Shown here: in pieces, positions 22,371 to 35,830 of the stretch
How positions within the stretch are numbered: the stretch's first letter is position 1
How the letters are laid out: each line of letters starts with the position of its first letter
From: Pomphorhynchus laevis
Lineage: Eukaryota; Acanthocephala; Palaeacanthocephala; Echinorhynchida; Pomphorhynchidae
Direction of reading: 5' to 3'
Length of the DNA stretch: 64,000 bases
Assembly: GCA_012934845.2 (NCBI GenBank)
Contig: WNNJ02003767.1
Coordinates: 32,435 to 96,434 of the forward strand
The notes under the pieces: generated by a model
Seen by the model: only the letters and a program-made list of their open reading frames with translations
Told to the model about the DNA's origin: nothing
Databases searched by the model: none
Program-made: the position numbers and the translations under genes

Positions 22371-22640
22371 GACCACACCTCACTACTTCCACCATGAATC
22401 GTCTTATGTATATCTCCAACTATATTTCTTTAGCTCGTAAACCTGAAAGGTCCAAAATAATGTGGATCATTCTTCATCACCTTGACATAACTCCAACTAT
22501 TTAGATGACTGCTGGGTGGTTACGATCGTCTCGGAGTGATACATTAGACTGATAGAGCTGATGATCGAAGTCCAGTTATTTAGCAGCAAATATGGATTAA
22601 AAATCAATCGTAGCCAGCTTTGGCTCCTGGACCACAGTCC
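22370..22640 (+). repeat. Duplicated satellite/LINE boundary
   Basis: The last satellite unit passes at about 22370 into LINE family A sequence (ACACCTCACTACTTCCACCA). After 134 bp that LINE piece stops at about 22503, a partial satellite unit follows (22504-22640), and the same LINE sequence begins again and continues. A segment spanning the satellite/LINE junction was therefore tandemly duplicated. Confidence 0.85.
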
Positions 22641-23690
22641 TGGACCACACCTCACTACTTCCACCATGAATCGTCTTATGTATATCTCCAACTATATTTC
22701 TTTAGCTCGTAATCCTGAAAGGTCCAAAATAATGTGGATCATTCCACATCACCTTGACATAACTCCACCTATTTTATCTGTTAATTTGATCAGTCTCCCA
22801 ATCGTGGACAATATGATTTTCTTAAGTTTTCACTTCGACAATTTTCTTTCCCTCTGACCTTTTGTTCATGACAAAGTTTGCGCTTCTTTCTTATTTTTTT
22901 GTGACCTTCGTCGCATTCGTAGGCTGGTCGACTTCCGCTCTTTCTCGTTTTTATATCGTCTCTACTATTTTTCAGAATTGATTATAGTCTTTGTTTATTT
23001 GCCAACTCTTCCAATTCCTCGCTTTTACCTTCCCAACGTATCATAAACTCTGCTGCTAGTGTCCTCTTGCGTCTTCGCTGCTTCGACCATTTCTCCCATA
23101 CAATTTCCGTCTTATATTGGCACACAATTAACTTTCGTGTTGAATTTCGTTTGCGTATTGTTACCTTTCGTCTTTGATTTAATCACTCACCATCCAACTT
23201 ACACTTTGATTATCTTGATGATTTGCATTCTGCCCTATTGGCACTGCGATCAAGTAATTATCTACTTCACTACGCCCCTCCGCACTTAACCAACTATGTC
23301 ATCTGCTCTTTTATTGTCGCTAATCGACTTGCCTGGAATTATTTGCCAACTTACGTCCGTTCTTCCTCGTCGCTTCTACTCTTCAAACAAGGTCAACGTT
23401 CCTGCACTATAGCTCCTCCACAATAAATCAAGAATCAATTTCCTCAACATATTATCTAACTTACAATTCTATCATACATCTTCAACAAAACTACTCAACA
23501 TTTTTCCCCGACGCCTTGCCACATTCCACTCATCTCCCTTATCTCCAAAATACTTGCTTCAATTTCATCAACATTTTCATTTTACTTTCTATTTTTTGTT
23601 TTCTTGTTTGTTCTTTTTCTTCTACGTGGGCTTGTAAGCTTGCAGAGGCGTGCATTTGCCACAATAAATAAAATAAATAAAATTATTTTA
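22640..23690 (+). mobile_element. LINE family A, RT C-terminal half to 3' end, decayed
   Basis: The frame starts with RSKIMWIIPHHLDITPP and LPIVDNMIFLSFHFDN and continues in changing frames through the thumb and C-terminal region. The 3' end GGGCTTGTAAGCTTGC, GTGCATTTGCCACA and an (AATAA)n tail at 23660-23690 fit the family. Several stops and shifts show it is older than the copy at 12.5 kb. Confidence 0.85.
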
Positions 23691-23959
23691 TAAGAATATT
23701 TAATTTTAAGAATATTTAATTTTAATAAATTTTATTTTTTTTATTTTAAGAATATTTAAATTGATATTTCATTAAAAAATAAGTTTATTTTGTTTGGAAA
23801 TGGTATGATTAATCTATGACTGTATAAATCCAGAATCTAGTATATCTTGTGATGCTTAAGAAGCTGAGTGAAAACAACTAAAAACTGTCGAGATATTTGA
23901 TTTTAAAATAAATTTTAAATAAACAAAATAGTTGGTTTTAGAAGAAAGAGATTATTAAA

Positions 23960-26065
23960 TCAAATTTATTATCATTTTCGTCAAATTTATTGACATTCTT
24001 CTCACCAATTCAACATAAGAAAACGAGCATCCGTATTCCAGTTTGGTTTGACTCTGAAATTAAGCATGCAATCAGATCACGGGATATCTCATTTTCTGCG
24101 TACAAAGATGGTAGACTATCCTTTGATAAATACCGTTTATTGAGAAACAAGGTAACTTATATTAAGAGACTAAAGAGGAAGAATTTCATTTATAATATAT
24201 GTCGGGCTGCATCCTCGAACCCTAAGCAGTTATTCAATCACCTACTGCGCCGTAATACTGCGTCAGATAAATTTTACAGCATTGTGAACAACGCGGGTGA
24301 TTTAATTGTTGACCCTAACGAAGTTGCAGAGCTCTTTTCCGCTCATTTTGCAATTCAAGAAGCAAAGTTGGATTACGACTATTTGTCTCATTACACTCCC
24401 AGAATCATTCGATCATGTCTTAATGACATATTTATTAGCGAAGAGGACGTCCGTACAGAGCTACTCAAGCTTCCACGTACTCGCGTTTCCGGACCGGATG
24501 ACCTTCCATCTATACTTTTCCGCGAGCTGGCTACAGTGTTGACAAGTCCGCTATGTGCTATATTCCAGAGTTCTCTATACTCTGGAAGTTTACCGGATGA
24601 CTGGAAAAGATCTATAATCTGCCCTGTGTTCAAAAAGGGTGATCGCAATCAGACTAACAATTATCGTCCCATAAGTCTAACTTCTATTGCGTGCAAAGTA
24701 ATGGAGAGAATTCTGCTTTGTACAGTAAGTTCACATCTAGAAGACAATAACATCCTCAACGATGCCCAGCACGGTTTCAGACCTCGCCGTTCTACGGTAA
24801 CTAACCTTGTATTCTCCCGGAATAGTTGGTCGAATGCGGTTCAAGCAGGAACGGGAGTGGACACGCTCTTCTTCGATTTATCAAAGGCTTTTGATAGGGT
24901 CGTACACCGTATTCTTATCAATCAACTATCGCTATGTGGGATTGACGGTCGCGTTAAAACTTGGATTCAGTCATTCCTAACTGATCGTTACTTTGCCGTG
25001 CGCATCAAAGGTTGTATATCTAAGTGGTCAGCAATCACCTGTGGTGTACCACAAGGCTGCGTTATGAGTCCAATGCTTTTCAATATATATTAATGATATG
25101 ATTGATGTCATATCCAGTGAGTGCGCTCTATATGCCGATGATTTAAAGATTTGGCGTATAATACAAAGCACGCACGATGTAATTGAGTTGCAACGCGACG
25201 TAGACTCAATCACCAAATGGTGTCGTGCAAAGGGACTGGTTTTGAATCCTAACAAGTGTAGTCATATGCACATAGGTCCCATAAAAATCGTAGGGACATA
25301 TGCGATAGAAGATGTAAACATCGAAAAGGTTTCATGTTTTAGTGATCTGGGCGTGATCGTAAGTGAAGATATGAAGACACGAGTCCACGTCCAATATGTC
25401 GCATCCAAATGTCGACGTATGCTAGGTATGTTAAGACGCTCGTTTGGCCAACTCGATCCAGTTAGTTTTCGCATTGCCTACTCTGCCCTTATAAAATCGC
25501 ACATGTTATACGCGTCCCCTGCAATACACCCACAGCTCCGTGGCGAATTGGAAATATACGAACGGATATTACGACAAGCAACCCATCTGGTGTATTCAGT
25601 GCGTGGTGTCAACTATACCCAGAGACTGGCATTGTTGAATGTACACACTGTTGAACGTTCGCTGTCTGACGCCGACCTAGTGTATGTATGGCGGTCACTG
25701 TCTATACCTGGACATGTTTCGAAGTCTATGTTTACAATTCGTCCACCGGGTCGACTACGAGGCCACAGACTTATGATAAAGCGCAGACTCCGTCCCAAAA
25801 CAAATTGTGTTACGATAAGTGATCGCATTGCTGACCTGTGGAACAATCTTCATGCATCGACAATCGACAGCGGTTCCGTCCAGAAGTTTAAGGCAATTAT
25901 TAAATCACGATAATGACAGTTTCACCTTTTATTTCTTTATTTTCTGTTTTTTTATGTTTTGAGCTATGTGATCCAGCCAATTTGAGCTTATGCTCCTGGG
26001 CTATTGTAACAATAATAATTAAATTTTTGTTTATTTTCAAAAATAAATAAATAAAGTAAAAAATA
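23960..26065 (+). mobile_element. CR1-like LINE (family B1), 5'-truncated, nearly intact RT
   Basis: Two long frames, 23990-25093 and 25098-25913, carry the linker (PVWFDSEIKHAIRSRDISF), RT fingers (KKGDRNQTNNYRPISLTS), QHGFRPRRST, FFDLSKAFDRVVH, CGVPQGCVMSP, then YADDLKIW, LNPNKCSHMHIG, FSDLGVIVSED and the C-terminal domain to a stop at 25911-25913. The frames join at a short TA run at 25082-25092, where the reading AATATATATTAATGAT appears two bases shorter than expected, so a dinucleotide slippage is the only obvious break. The endonuclease is missing. A 3' UTR ends in (AATA)n at 26041-26056. The C-terminal WNNLHASTIDSGSVQKFK is typical of the CR1 group. Confidence 0.92.
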
Positions 26066-26269
26066 ATTATTCTTAAGAAAGAATAAGTCATGTGCTGATA
26101 GTTTTAGATCATGGAGTCTCACGTGCATTTGTTCTGGGGCGTATAATTTTGTTGGAAATCATTCGACCCATTTCCAGTAATAATATATTGCATCCTGCTT
26201 AACGTGTTTTATGTAGGAATATGTCGACCGCCTTTAATTTCTGATTACAATAAATGATTATGCGAGTGC

Positions 26270-26375
26270 ATTTGACATCGGCGTTGATACAGATGTAATA
26301 TTTATCGACTTCTCCCATGCCTTTGATACTATTGACCATAGTATACTAATAAACAAACTTATAGGATATTATTGA
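26270..26375 (+). mobile_element. CR1-like RT scrap
   Basis: The frame reads DTDVIFIDFSHAFDTIDHSI, the conserved RT block A of CR1-like LINEs. It stops abruptly at about 26375. Confidence 0.75.
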
Positions 26376-26399
26376 GTACAAGTATTATTGAGTTCAAGT

Positions 26400-26640
26400 A
26401 TTATTATTGAGTCAGACACGACTACGTCCGAGATAAAATTTTAAAAGAAATATCCACCATTTGCCGTGATGTAGTAATCGAACCCAATCTACTACCGGTC
26501 CATGAGACCCTAAAATTCGTCGCAACATTAACAAGTCAAGCCGCTGGGGTAAGGCTGGACATACCCTGTTTGGGCCTGTGGGACGAGAAGGAAAAGCGTT
26601 TAGGTATCATGGAAGATGACGAGCATTTATTATTGAGTAC
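26400..26640 (+). mobile_element. Fragment of an unplaced retroelement family, C-terminal type
   Basis: The frame reads RDKILKEISTICRDVVIEPN, later SQAAGVRLDIPCLGLW. From memory, similar blocks occur at the C-terminus of metazoan RT-bearing proteins that also carry the type of RT seen at 38340-39250. I cannot place the family. It is a short broken remnant, tailed by (AAATA)n at about 26685-26703. Confidence 0.4.
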
Positions 26641-26779
26641 AAGACAAAGCCGCAAATGGTTGTTCAGTCTGTTCACAGTTGATATAAAAATAAATAAATA
26701 AATAATGTGTAGAATGTAATCAGCCGAATGGGTTGTTCAACACTGATTGATGGTTTGAGCTGTCATAAATCCACTTCCT

Positions 26780-29460
26780 CACTTAAAGTTTAAAATGTAA
26801 ATAGTTGGAGGCACAAGCAATTTCTTCGGGTAGTTCGTTCCAAATATTAATTACACGATGGAGGTGTCTCATTATTCGAGGATGTTTACCAAGGGGAAAT
26901 TTATAGAGAGTTAGGCGATGTCAACGACAATTTGTAGTTCTAAACTTTAACATTTATGGAATATCCTTTAAAGGATTTGACAACTGCCCACGTTGCCAAG
27001 AGATCAAGATACAGTAGTATTTGTCTCATTGGAGATATACCTAACAAGGATAACCTGTCCTCATACGAATACGAATTATGAAAGCAAATTCAAGACCCGC
27101 TAAGAAGCACTAATTCACGATCGATAATTTATTTTTTAGTACATGGAAAAACATCTTGAATGCAATACTCAAGATGTGGACGAACCAAAGAACAGTAAAG
27201 AAGTGTGAAGACAGAAAAATTCATTCTCCAAAAGCAACTTTCAATGCAATACAAAACTCGAACTGCTTTACTTCGAGCAAAGTCAGTATTCAAACGTGTT
27301 TTTAGTGTCTTGTGTATTATTACATCTAAATCCTTATGTTCTGACACAATAGTAAGTATATTTCCTCCAATGTGGTAATCGTGATCGATTCCAACGCTAC
27401 CTAACCTCATATATACGCATTTACTTATATGTAACTTCATCTGCGTTGCTTCACTCCATTCATAAATGCGATCAAAGTCCTTCTGCAAAAGTTCAGCATC
27501 CAGTTTACTATCTATAGTGCATTATAGTTTTACATCATCGGCAAAGGCTAAGCATGGGTTTTAGATACGTAATAATAAGTCATTTAGAAATGTGATAAAA
27601 AGAAGAGGACCTAATACAGTATCCCGAGAGACTACATTTTATATATCGTGTAGTGGAAATGTGGCTCTGCAAAATTCTACGGGTAGCAATCTCTCCAGAA
27701 CTTTACATATGAAACTTGTGAGGCTTATAGGTCTATAGTATGAGCAAGATGACGGTATCGATTTCTCCAACACTCTACAGCAAATACAGGTAATGCTCAC
27801 CGGCCTATAATTCTCGACGGAAGAGCGATCTCCCTTCTTGAAGTAGGGAAGAACAATTGACTGCTTCCACACATTAGGAAGAGATCTTTCTAAGATTGAC
27901 TGGCGAAAAATTGCACAGAGAGGAACGCAAATTGAGCCTGCTAATCTGCGCAGATAAACAGAAGGTAGTAAGTCACAACCTCTTGAATTATTTGCTTTTA
28001 GACGGCGTAATTCAGAATAGACTTGAGCTGGCGTTATCAAATTGTCAAGGTCCAACTCAAGACACGTGTCAGAGTAAGTGTTCAGCACACTAGATTCCAT
28101 ACAAAAAGTTTCATGTTCATTTGCGGGTTCTACTGAAGTGCAATAGTGTGCCGCAAACTCTTCAGCTAGGTCATTCGCAGAAATGTCATAGAAGTAGTGA
28201 CAAATCAAAGAATCAACAGCTCCCCTACTTGATAGGTACTAAAAAAGGACCTTTAAATCGTATTTCCATTTGTTAGCTAATGCATTCTCAAATGCACACC
28301 GCTTCTTTCTCTTCAATGAATTGAATAAATTTCTTGCCTGTTTAAAAACATCATAACTTCACTCCCCAACTTTGTAGTGATTGAAGATCAAATTACGAGT
28401 CCTCAATGCTGAACGTAACTCAGAATCGAACCAGGGAGAATCTTTTCGACGTGTCCTGCTTCTAAGTGGAGAGAATAAAATAAGCAGCGACTCTAAGGTT
28501 CTCTGAAAGTAATTCCACGTGCCGTATACTCCAACAACAGCGGGATCTGGCCAGGAAGCTGTTGAAAGTATTGACTTAATTGCATCTGTGTTGGTTTTGA
28601 ACGCATTAACCACTTGATTTTCACGCGGACCTTGAGTTTCTTCTTGAAACCTCAACCTAATGATCACTACGCAATGATCAGACATATCGATCGGGGCATC
28701 ATAACGGATAGCGTTAATAATCTCACTGTTCGAAGATAAACATACATCTAATAGAGATCTACTGTCACTAGCAAAACGAGTGTAATTTTGGACATGCTGA
28801 GTTAAACCACAATAGATGATACACTCCAGAAGGTCATAGGAAGCATGGTAACAACTAGGAAAAGCCGTATACGAATTCCAATCAACCGAAGGCATATTCA
28901 AGTCACCAAGTATTAAAACATTGGAGGTACCTTTAGAATAAAGTTCTACTTCCCCAATCAGTTTATCTGTGGCGGCCAAGGGTGAACGATATACTACCCC
29001 CAGAACAAGCGGAGCGGTATGCATGAATTTTACCCGACACCACAAACTTTCGACTTTATCAGAAGAAGAAGTGCTAAGAATAGTTACTTTCACATCGTTG
29101 CTCACATAAAGAATAACACCTCCACCTCTTCCACTTTTACGATCACTGCGGAAAACCAGATAACCAGGGATGGAGACTTCATTATCAACAATATCACCAT
29201 ATAGCCATGATTCTATGAACTCTATACATGAACTCTATACATGAACTCTATATCTCAGTTCATTTATCTTCAATATAAGACTGCGAACATTACCATGGAG
29301 TATTTCACAATGCCCCAACATACCTCTGGGAGTATTCCTATCACCCCTTACACATCCTAATAACCCGGACGCTAAACCATTTAGACTCTGATAGGCAGAG
29401 TAGACGAGCCCGTTTCGATTACAGAATGCACGCGAGGCGACATGACTAGTGGGCTCCAAC
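26780..29460 (-). mobile_element. CR1-like LINE (family B3), endonuclease to 3' end, broken
   Basis: From 29459 downward on minus: start of the endonuclease region (ILHGNVRSLILKINELRYR), 29105-28359 endonuclease core (VLGVVYRSPL, ILGDLNMPSVDW, MSDHCVVIIRLRF) and linker (KDSPWFDSELRSALRTRNL), 28208-27639 RT fingers (SRGCDLLPSVYLRRL, KKGDRSSVENYRPVS), then a palm with FADDVKL (about 27540), 27488-27129 connection, and a C-terminal WNELPEEIACASNY at about 26800-26850. The stretch 27790-27640 is odd: after YRPVSITCICCRVLEK a second, different YRPISLTSFICKVLERLL follows, and the rest of the RT core is missing. It looks like a patchwork. Confidence 0.88.
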
Positions 29461-29479
29461 TCAGCCGGGTGCGTCGCTT

Positions 29480-31940
29480 CACAATCTGAAAATTTTTCAC
29501 ATAAAGATTGGTTTCTCCTTTAGCAACACGAGATGCTAGTTCCTATTTAACCTTCGATAATTTTTTTCGTTAATCATATTCAAATTGTAAATATTTGATT
29601 TTGATGATCAATTTTTCTTTATTGAATATTTTTCTTTATAGGATTAAAAAAGAGAATTTATAATATTTCGTTAACTTCTGTTATCATCATTAGAAAAAAT
29701 TCCGATATTGCTAACAGAAATTAGCGAAATATTAAAAATTAAAATTTTTTTGATCCTGGGCCCAAAATTCAGCATATTCAAATTATTTTATTAACAGCTT
29801 TTCGTACTTCTAAAATGACATCAAAGTTCTAAATCATGCGTTATAAAAGGGGTAATTTCTAAAACACAAAGATGATAAAAAAAGCTTTGAAAGTTACAAA
29901 GAAAAGTTAAAACTAAAATTAATAAATTATAAAAATTTAAAATTGTTAAAATTTAAATGACTCTAAAGTTAAAACTAAAAATAAAAACTAATTTTAAAAC
30001 TATTGACTCTTAACATATAGAGTAATGTGTATTGAAATTTTGCATTATTTAGGAAAATTTTAAACATTATTAGCCATAATTCTAAAGCACTTCCACTTCA
30101 TTTAATGTTGTATACCACTTTTTAAATCAAAATTAAATTTTTTAGCATTTTCTATAACAACTGAAAGTGTGTTAGCCTTGCCATCTAAAAAGAAAAATAC
30201 TTTATTCCTCATTTCAATTATCTCAATCCAAAGTACATCGACAGATGGATATTCGATGTTTACCACCATCGATGTTACCACATTAGTTTGTCAAACAGCA
30301 ATAAATCTGCAGTCTTGATAAGTAATGGTGTAATAAAATCCGGATTTTGTCATACAAAAACCATATTCTACAGATAATCTCCATGATTTGTATCTTATAG
30401 GCAGCCAATAAAGCTCTGACTAAATACGGTAACATTTATCTTCTATAATTTACCTTCGATTTTTAGATGAAATGACTGAGCATTTTACAGCTATCTCACC
30501 CACTTTTTGCTACCAACCCATTATAAAAACTGAAGTTGCATTCAGTGCATGCGTTTTGCTTAAAAGCTAATAGTCTGCTTAACGAGTGTTTCGTTAGTAT
30601 ACGGTATACATTTCGAACTTTTTTTCGACATGCAATAGCTTAGTAGTAGTGATTGATCTTCGTATGCAAGTCAATTGCATATTGAATGATTGTAGTACAA
30701 ATTACAATACATGTATAACGATAGTAATTTAAAATATTATCACATATTTTATATTTTAATTATTAAAAAAATATTTTAATATTGAAATACTTTAATTAGT
30801 TTAATATTATCATTTATAATAGATGAATTGATGTTATTTTGCAACGATAGGTATCTCGCGTAGTTGTGACATTTAGTCTATATATTAGTAAGCTAATACT
30901 CATCATATGCTTAACAAAATCTTTATTAACACCGTGAGTTCATCTATTGACTAAATGCTTATCATCCACATATCATTTCAATCATCAATTGGTTTAATAT
31001 ACCTCGTGTCCCTATTTGATGCATACGCTTGTTGATGATAAATTTAATAAGTCACGTCAGAAAATCATTTTAACATTTTCCCATGTAGTAATAACGCATT
31101 TTTGCTGTTAACACTTTAGTGGAGCTAATGCCCAAAAGATACACTTAAGTATCGTATGATATCTCATGTGCCACTTCATAATACGTAAAACCTATTGCAA
31201 AAAAGTTTGCATTTATATTTAACACTTGACCAAATATTTTTTTAAACAATTTAATTTTAATATAATTTGAAATAAAATTGATTTATAAAATAATAAGTTC
31301 AATATTTAAATCACGGTTGATATTATCATAAGGAGAGAACATGGTATTAAATCTTCGCTACGGATAATCTTCTACCTTGTGGTTGTAGAAGGTGTTGAAA
31401 TACATAAATGAATTTGTTATTTGGACAAACGTCAATTATATCTCCTTTGTACTTACAATTCATTTACATTTAATAAATTCAAATCGTAACGAAATTATTC
31501 CACGCTTTTTATATTAAAATAGATAATAAAATTAACTTAACTTGTGGATATCAAGCATATAGCATAGTGGAAATATTCTCCTTTTTTAGATTTAAAAAAG
31601 TTATCCTTCATTAACTATATTTTTAAGACCGCAATGGGTCCAAAAAATCCCAATCGTGAATGGTACAAAATTTAATTCAACATCAAATAGCTTTAAACGT
31701 TGAAATTAAAATGGATAGTTTTTATGTTAAATTAAGAAAACATCATGTAATCCAATATTAATATTTCACATCCATTGATAATAGCGAATAGCCGAAAAGT
31801 CGAATAATAAAAAAGTTCATATTCTTTGTTGGACTATTTTATTTTGAAATTAATTCTAATAGTATTCTAATATTATACTAAGTTTATGAATTGTTCGTAA
31901 TTGCGTAAGATTTTTTAATTTAAGTGTTAGATATAAGCGC
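29480..31940. other. AT-rich intergenic stretch, no gene seen
   Basis: About 2.4 kb with no supportable coding frame, RNA gene or mobile element. Poly-A/T runs and short imperfect repeats only. Confidence 0.5.
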
Positions 31941-31954
31941 AAATTTGTATTAAA

Positions 31955-33165
31955 AAAGATTTATTTTAACGAGGCAAATGCGTGCCAGCGCACGCTTACA
32001 TGACCATAACAAAACCAAAATGTAAACCATGTATCGAGAAGGTGTGAACAGAGGAGGTGTTTGAAAGTGATGAAGAAGGGAGCGCGGCGGACGTCGAGAG
32101 GGAGTTGATCCCATGCGAGTGGGACGGCGACAACGAAAGATCAGAGACCGTAGTTGTTGGAATAATTGGGAACCGATTTTAGGGAAAAGAATCGATGAAA
32201 GAAGAGACATACAAGAACGGAAGTTGATAAGGGGGCGGATACAGCTGATGTCACGGAGAATTAAGTTAGACGAGCGGACCTTACCACGGACGAAGGGTTT
32301 AAGGGAAAGGTGATCATCGAAATGGAAGCCTAAGAAAGTGAGATTGTGGACTATGGGGATGATCGATGAGGCAAAAGATACAGTGGGAGGAGATATGTTT
32401 GGTGTACGGGGAAGGATCCACATTATTTTAGACTTTTCGGGGTTTAGAACGAGATGGACATTGGAGAGACGTTTGTAGATAGAAGAAAGACAGTTGAAGG
32501 CAGAAATGCCGATAATGGGGCACTCGATGATGTCGAGTGCCCCATGAAGGATATGTGTGGGGCAGTGGAAATGGGTTTGTAGTTATAGTTGGATAGAATG
32601 TTGATGAACTGGATGAAATCGATGGAAGAAAGGCGGTCGAGGCGGATGTTGAAATTGCTAAGAACGATCGAAGGGGTGGAGGACAAAGAACGGTGGGATA
32701 GGAAATCAGCGAATTCGGTAAAAAATAAGGAGGTAGGAGTAGATGAACCAGGATGGTATACAATGGCGAAATCTAGAGTGATCGTGTTAGAAGAACGACA
32801 AGTGAGCAGTTCAAAAGAGCAAGGACTGGAAGTGGAAGTGATTTTGCGAATAGACGCGGGGTGACTGGCGAATGCGACAATGTCGCCATGATTAAATAAT
32901 TTAGAAGGTGATTTGCTGATGGGGCGAGCGGATTCGACTAGTGAGCAACCGGCAGAGAGCAAACGGCGAATGAAGATGTCGTCAGAATCGGAGTGCCAGT
33001 ATTTGGTAAGCAGAAGAGATCGACGGATTGCTTAGTGAATAGGTTGAGGATGAGATAGGATTTATTGAGAATAGATCTAGTGTTGAGGAGGCCGAGTCGT
33101 AAACCGTGTGTGGTGGTGATAGGGGCTATTGGATAAGACATAGGGGAGATGAGCGCCATCGAATA
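31955..33165 (-). mobile_element. LINE family A internal-deletion derivative
   Basis: Minus strand 33159-32530 is the ORF2 endonuclease (LGLLNTRSILNKSYL, SNFNIRLDRLSSIDF, ISFMGHS). It jumps directly to the block after the RT palm (32423 down, MWILPRTPNISPP), so the whole catalytic RT core is gone. A second deletion removes part of the thumb at about 32170. The 3' end at 31955-32010 has the family stem-loop GCGTGC-GCTG-GCACGC. The first junction carries a palindromic filler at 32517-32543. Confidence 0.9.
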
Positions 33166-33174
33166 TATAAAAGT

Positions 33175-34070
33175 ATTATAAGTATTATATAAAAATATAA
33201 CGAACTAACGCAAAATACCAAAAAAATCTTGGAGACAAAAATTTTTAAAATTTCTTTTCGTTTTTAATTAAATTTCCTTGCTACTAGCGTGTATTTCGTT
33301 TTGCTATATAATAAATATTCTTGATGTAAGTTACATTTTCATTATAATTTATTTAATTTTCTTATTCATATATCTAAATAGAGAACAGAATATAGCACAA
33401 TTTCTAAGTAATAACTTTCATTTTTAAGGATTTAATAGATTTATTTGATATGCATATTTTGCTATAAATAAACTGACATTTTAGAATTTTGTGTCAATGA
33501 AATGTAAACCTTTCAACTTAATATTCATAACTTAATATATCCCGATTACATATTAGCTTGCAAAAAATAAATTAAACTATATTTTTTTAGTTTCTGTAAA
33601 TTTAAACTATAAGAAATAAATGGATATTGTGAATTAAGTTTTATGGGTGAATAACAAATACGGCAGTTAGGAAGAAAAATAAAATACACATTAATCAATA
33701 ATTTATCAATATCACTTAATAATCATTCATCCAAAAGAACGAAGAAAATTTTCAGAATTTTAGAAATCTTTTATCATTTTAGACAAAAATGCAAAATGCA
33801 ATCTGTTCAACAAGATCAGAAATACAAAACACTATTGAACAAATTGTGTGGTTTTTCTAATGATGCTATCAGAAGCTAGCAAAATATTAAAATATGATTT
33901 TGCTGCATTAATTCTGTTTTAAAATTACTAAATTTAATAAATGGATCAAAATCATTTATTTTTATATACTATATTTTACGTGTGACTATAGTATTACAAG
34001 CATTGGCTATAAAGCCGTTTCACTCGATCACAAGAAAACATCATTACATACACCAAAATCAACATAAAGA
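33175..34070. other. AT-rich stretch, no gene seen
   Basis: No supportable feature. Confidence 0.5.
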
Positions 34071-34072
34071 TA

Positions 34073-34400
34073 TCAATAAAAGGGGTAATCTATATTATTC
34101 CTGCCGTTAATCGTCCAATTTATGAGAACAGTCTTGAAATTCTTAACGTCTGTGGCCATCACGATTTCCGACGGTAGTCGATTCCAAGTATCTGCACAAC
34201 GATGAGACAACCGATCCAACCGTGAACTGCGACCATGGGACGATATCCTCAACAACAGGGGGTTACCTATGTGGCATCGTATATCGTTGATAACCACCGA
34301 ATGAGTAGGACATCCGTCCGAACCGTTAGCGATATGCCACATTACTTACATATCTAGGATGTACAGTCTTTGGTGCACAGTATGTCGATGCTGCGCACAG
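34073..34400 (-). mobile_element. CR1-like LINE C-terminal fragment
   Basis: The 89-residue frame ends the way CR1-like ORF2 proteins do: RLDRLSHRCADTWNRLPSEI followed by VMATDVKNFK. Only the last domain is present. Confidence 0.75.
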
Positions 34401-35830
34401 TATGACAATATGTCGATGGCTAGTGTCATAATCTTTAGGATTTCAAATATTACCTATAATTAGAAAACAGAAAGATGATCCTAGTAGTCATTTAAATATG
34501 GTGTCGCTTATAAGTTACCTTATGGTACTAGCCTTAAAATCTTTAAATAACCTTTAATGATTGATTATCAAATAATCTATTTGGTAACAACTTATTTGTT
34601 CTGTTATATATAACTCAAAACCACATAATAATTTCATTAAGCGTTTAAATATAGCAGTAATTCTTAAAAGGTGTAATCTGGGACCCGGAAAAACTGCAGA
34701 CACTCAAGACAACGTGAAATTGAATTTACAAAATACACATGCATTTCGTATATTGTGTTTGGGTGGAATTCGTAAACAGAATTTATTTTCATTTTTAAAT
34801 AAACTTTTTTAATATTGTTCTTATCGACCGAACGATATTGATTAAAACTTCCGAAGGAGGATCACGAACATGAAAATGGATTTAATAAACAATAAATATA
34901 CCTGTTTGTGTAATATAGGTTCAACTTAAAAACTTGTATACTTGACTTGTGTTAAGTACCAATCACATAACCGTGTTATTTAAATTCGCTTAACACTTTT
35001 AAGACATTTTATATTTCCTTTCTCCTTTGGAATGTGGAAAAATGTTTACAGTATAATGTTCTACCTATGAAACAATGTTCTAATGATTTGATAAACTTTA
35101 ATCATGTTTCAATTGCGTTTAAAAGCATCATTTACTGATGGTATATTTTACGAGTAGTATGCTATTTAATAATAAATTAATAGAAATATATTTCATAGAT
35201 TAAAAATATAAAAGATCTTTAGCAAATGCATTTCCCTGGATATAAATTTACTCTAAGGCCTCTGGGATTCAGAAATTATGTCTTAGCAGTTAGTTTGTAA
35301 AAAAGTCATATTACTTACTTGTTTATTTTGCCATTCGTATAAAAGCCATTAATTTATTCAAATTGATCAAATTACATGATTTACTTATCCCTCATTTGCA
35401 TGCAGTTTGTACAAACATAATTTAGTAACTGTCCTTTATTTTCATAAAATTGTTTTCTTAACATGTACTTAGAACAGCATTTGAGATATTGCAAAAAAGT
35501 AATGCAGAATATACGTTTATCTCAAATCATTTTACGTTCAATTTGTATGCTAATATATTTTCTTCAAACAGCTTTAAGCTGCACCATAAGACGCACCGGA
35601 TGACAATACACAGTTTCAATCGCAGTATATTTCTACGATTAGAGTCTACAATCGTGGTCTACATATTGATTACTGAATTATAAGGCACAGTGAAATATGC
35701 AAAAATATCGGAAACAGTGAGTTGAGTTGAAATTTATTTTATAATTTAATAATCCCTATAATTATTATATAGACAACACAGTGAGTCAAAGACTCTTTAC
35801 AAGTTGCATCACAGGAAATCAAAGTAAAAC
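34400..35830. other. AT-rich stretch, no gene seen
   Basis: No supportable feature. The frame at 35489-35683 has no recognisable domain or codon bias. Confidence 0.45.
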
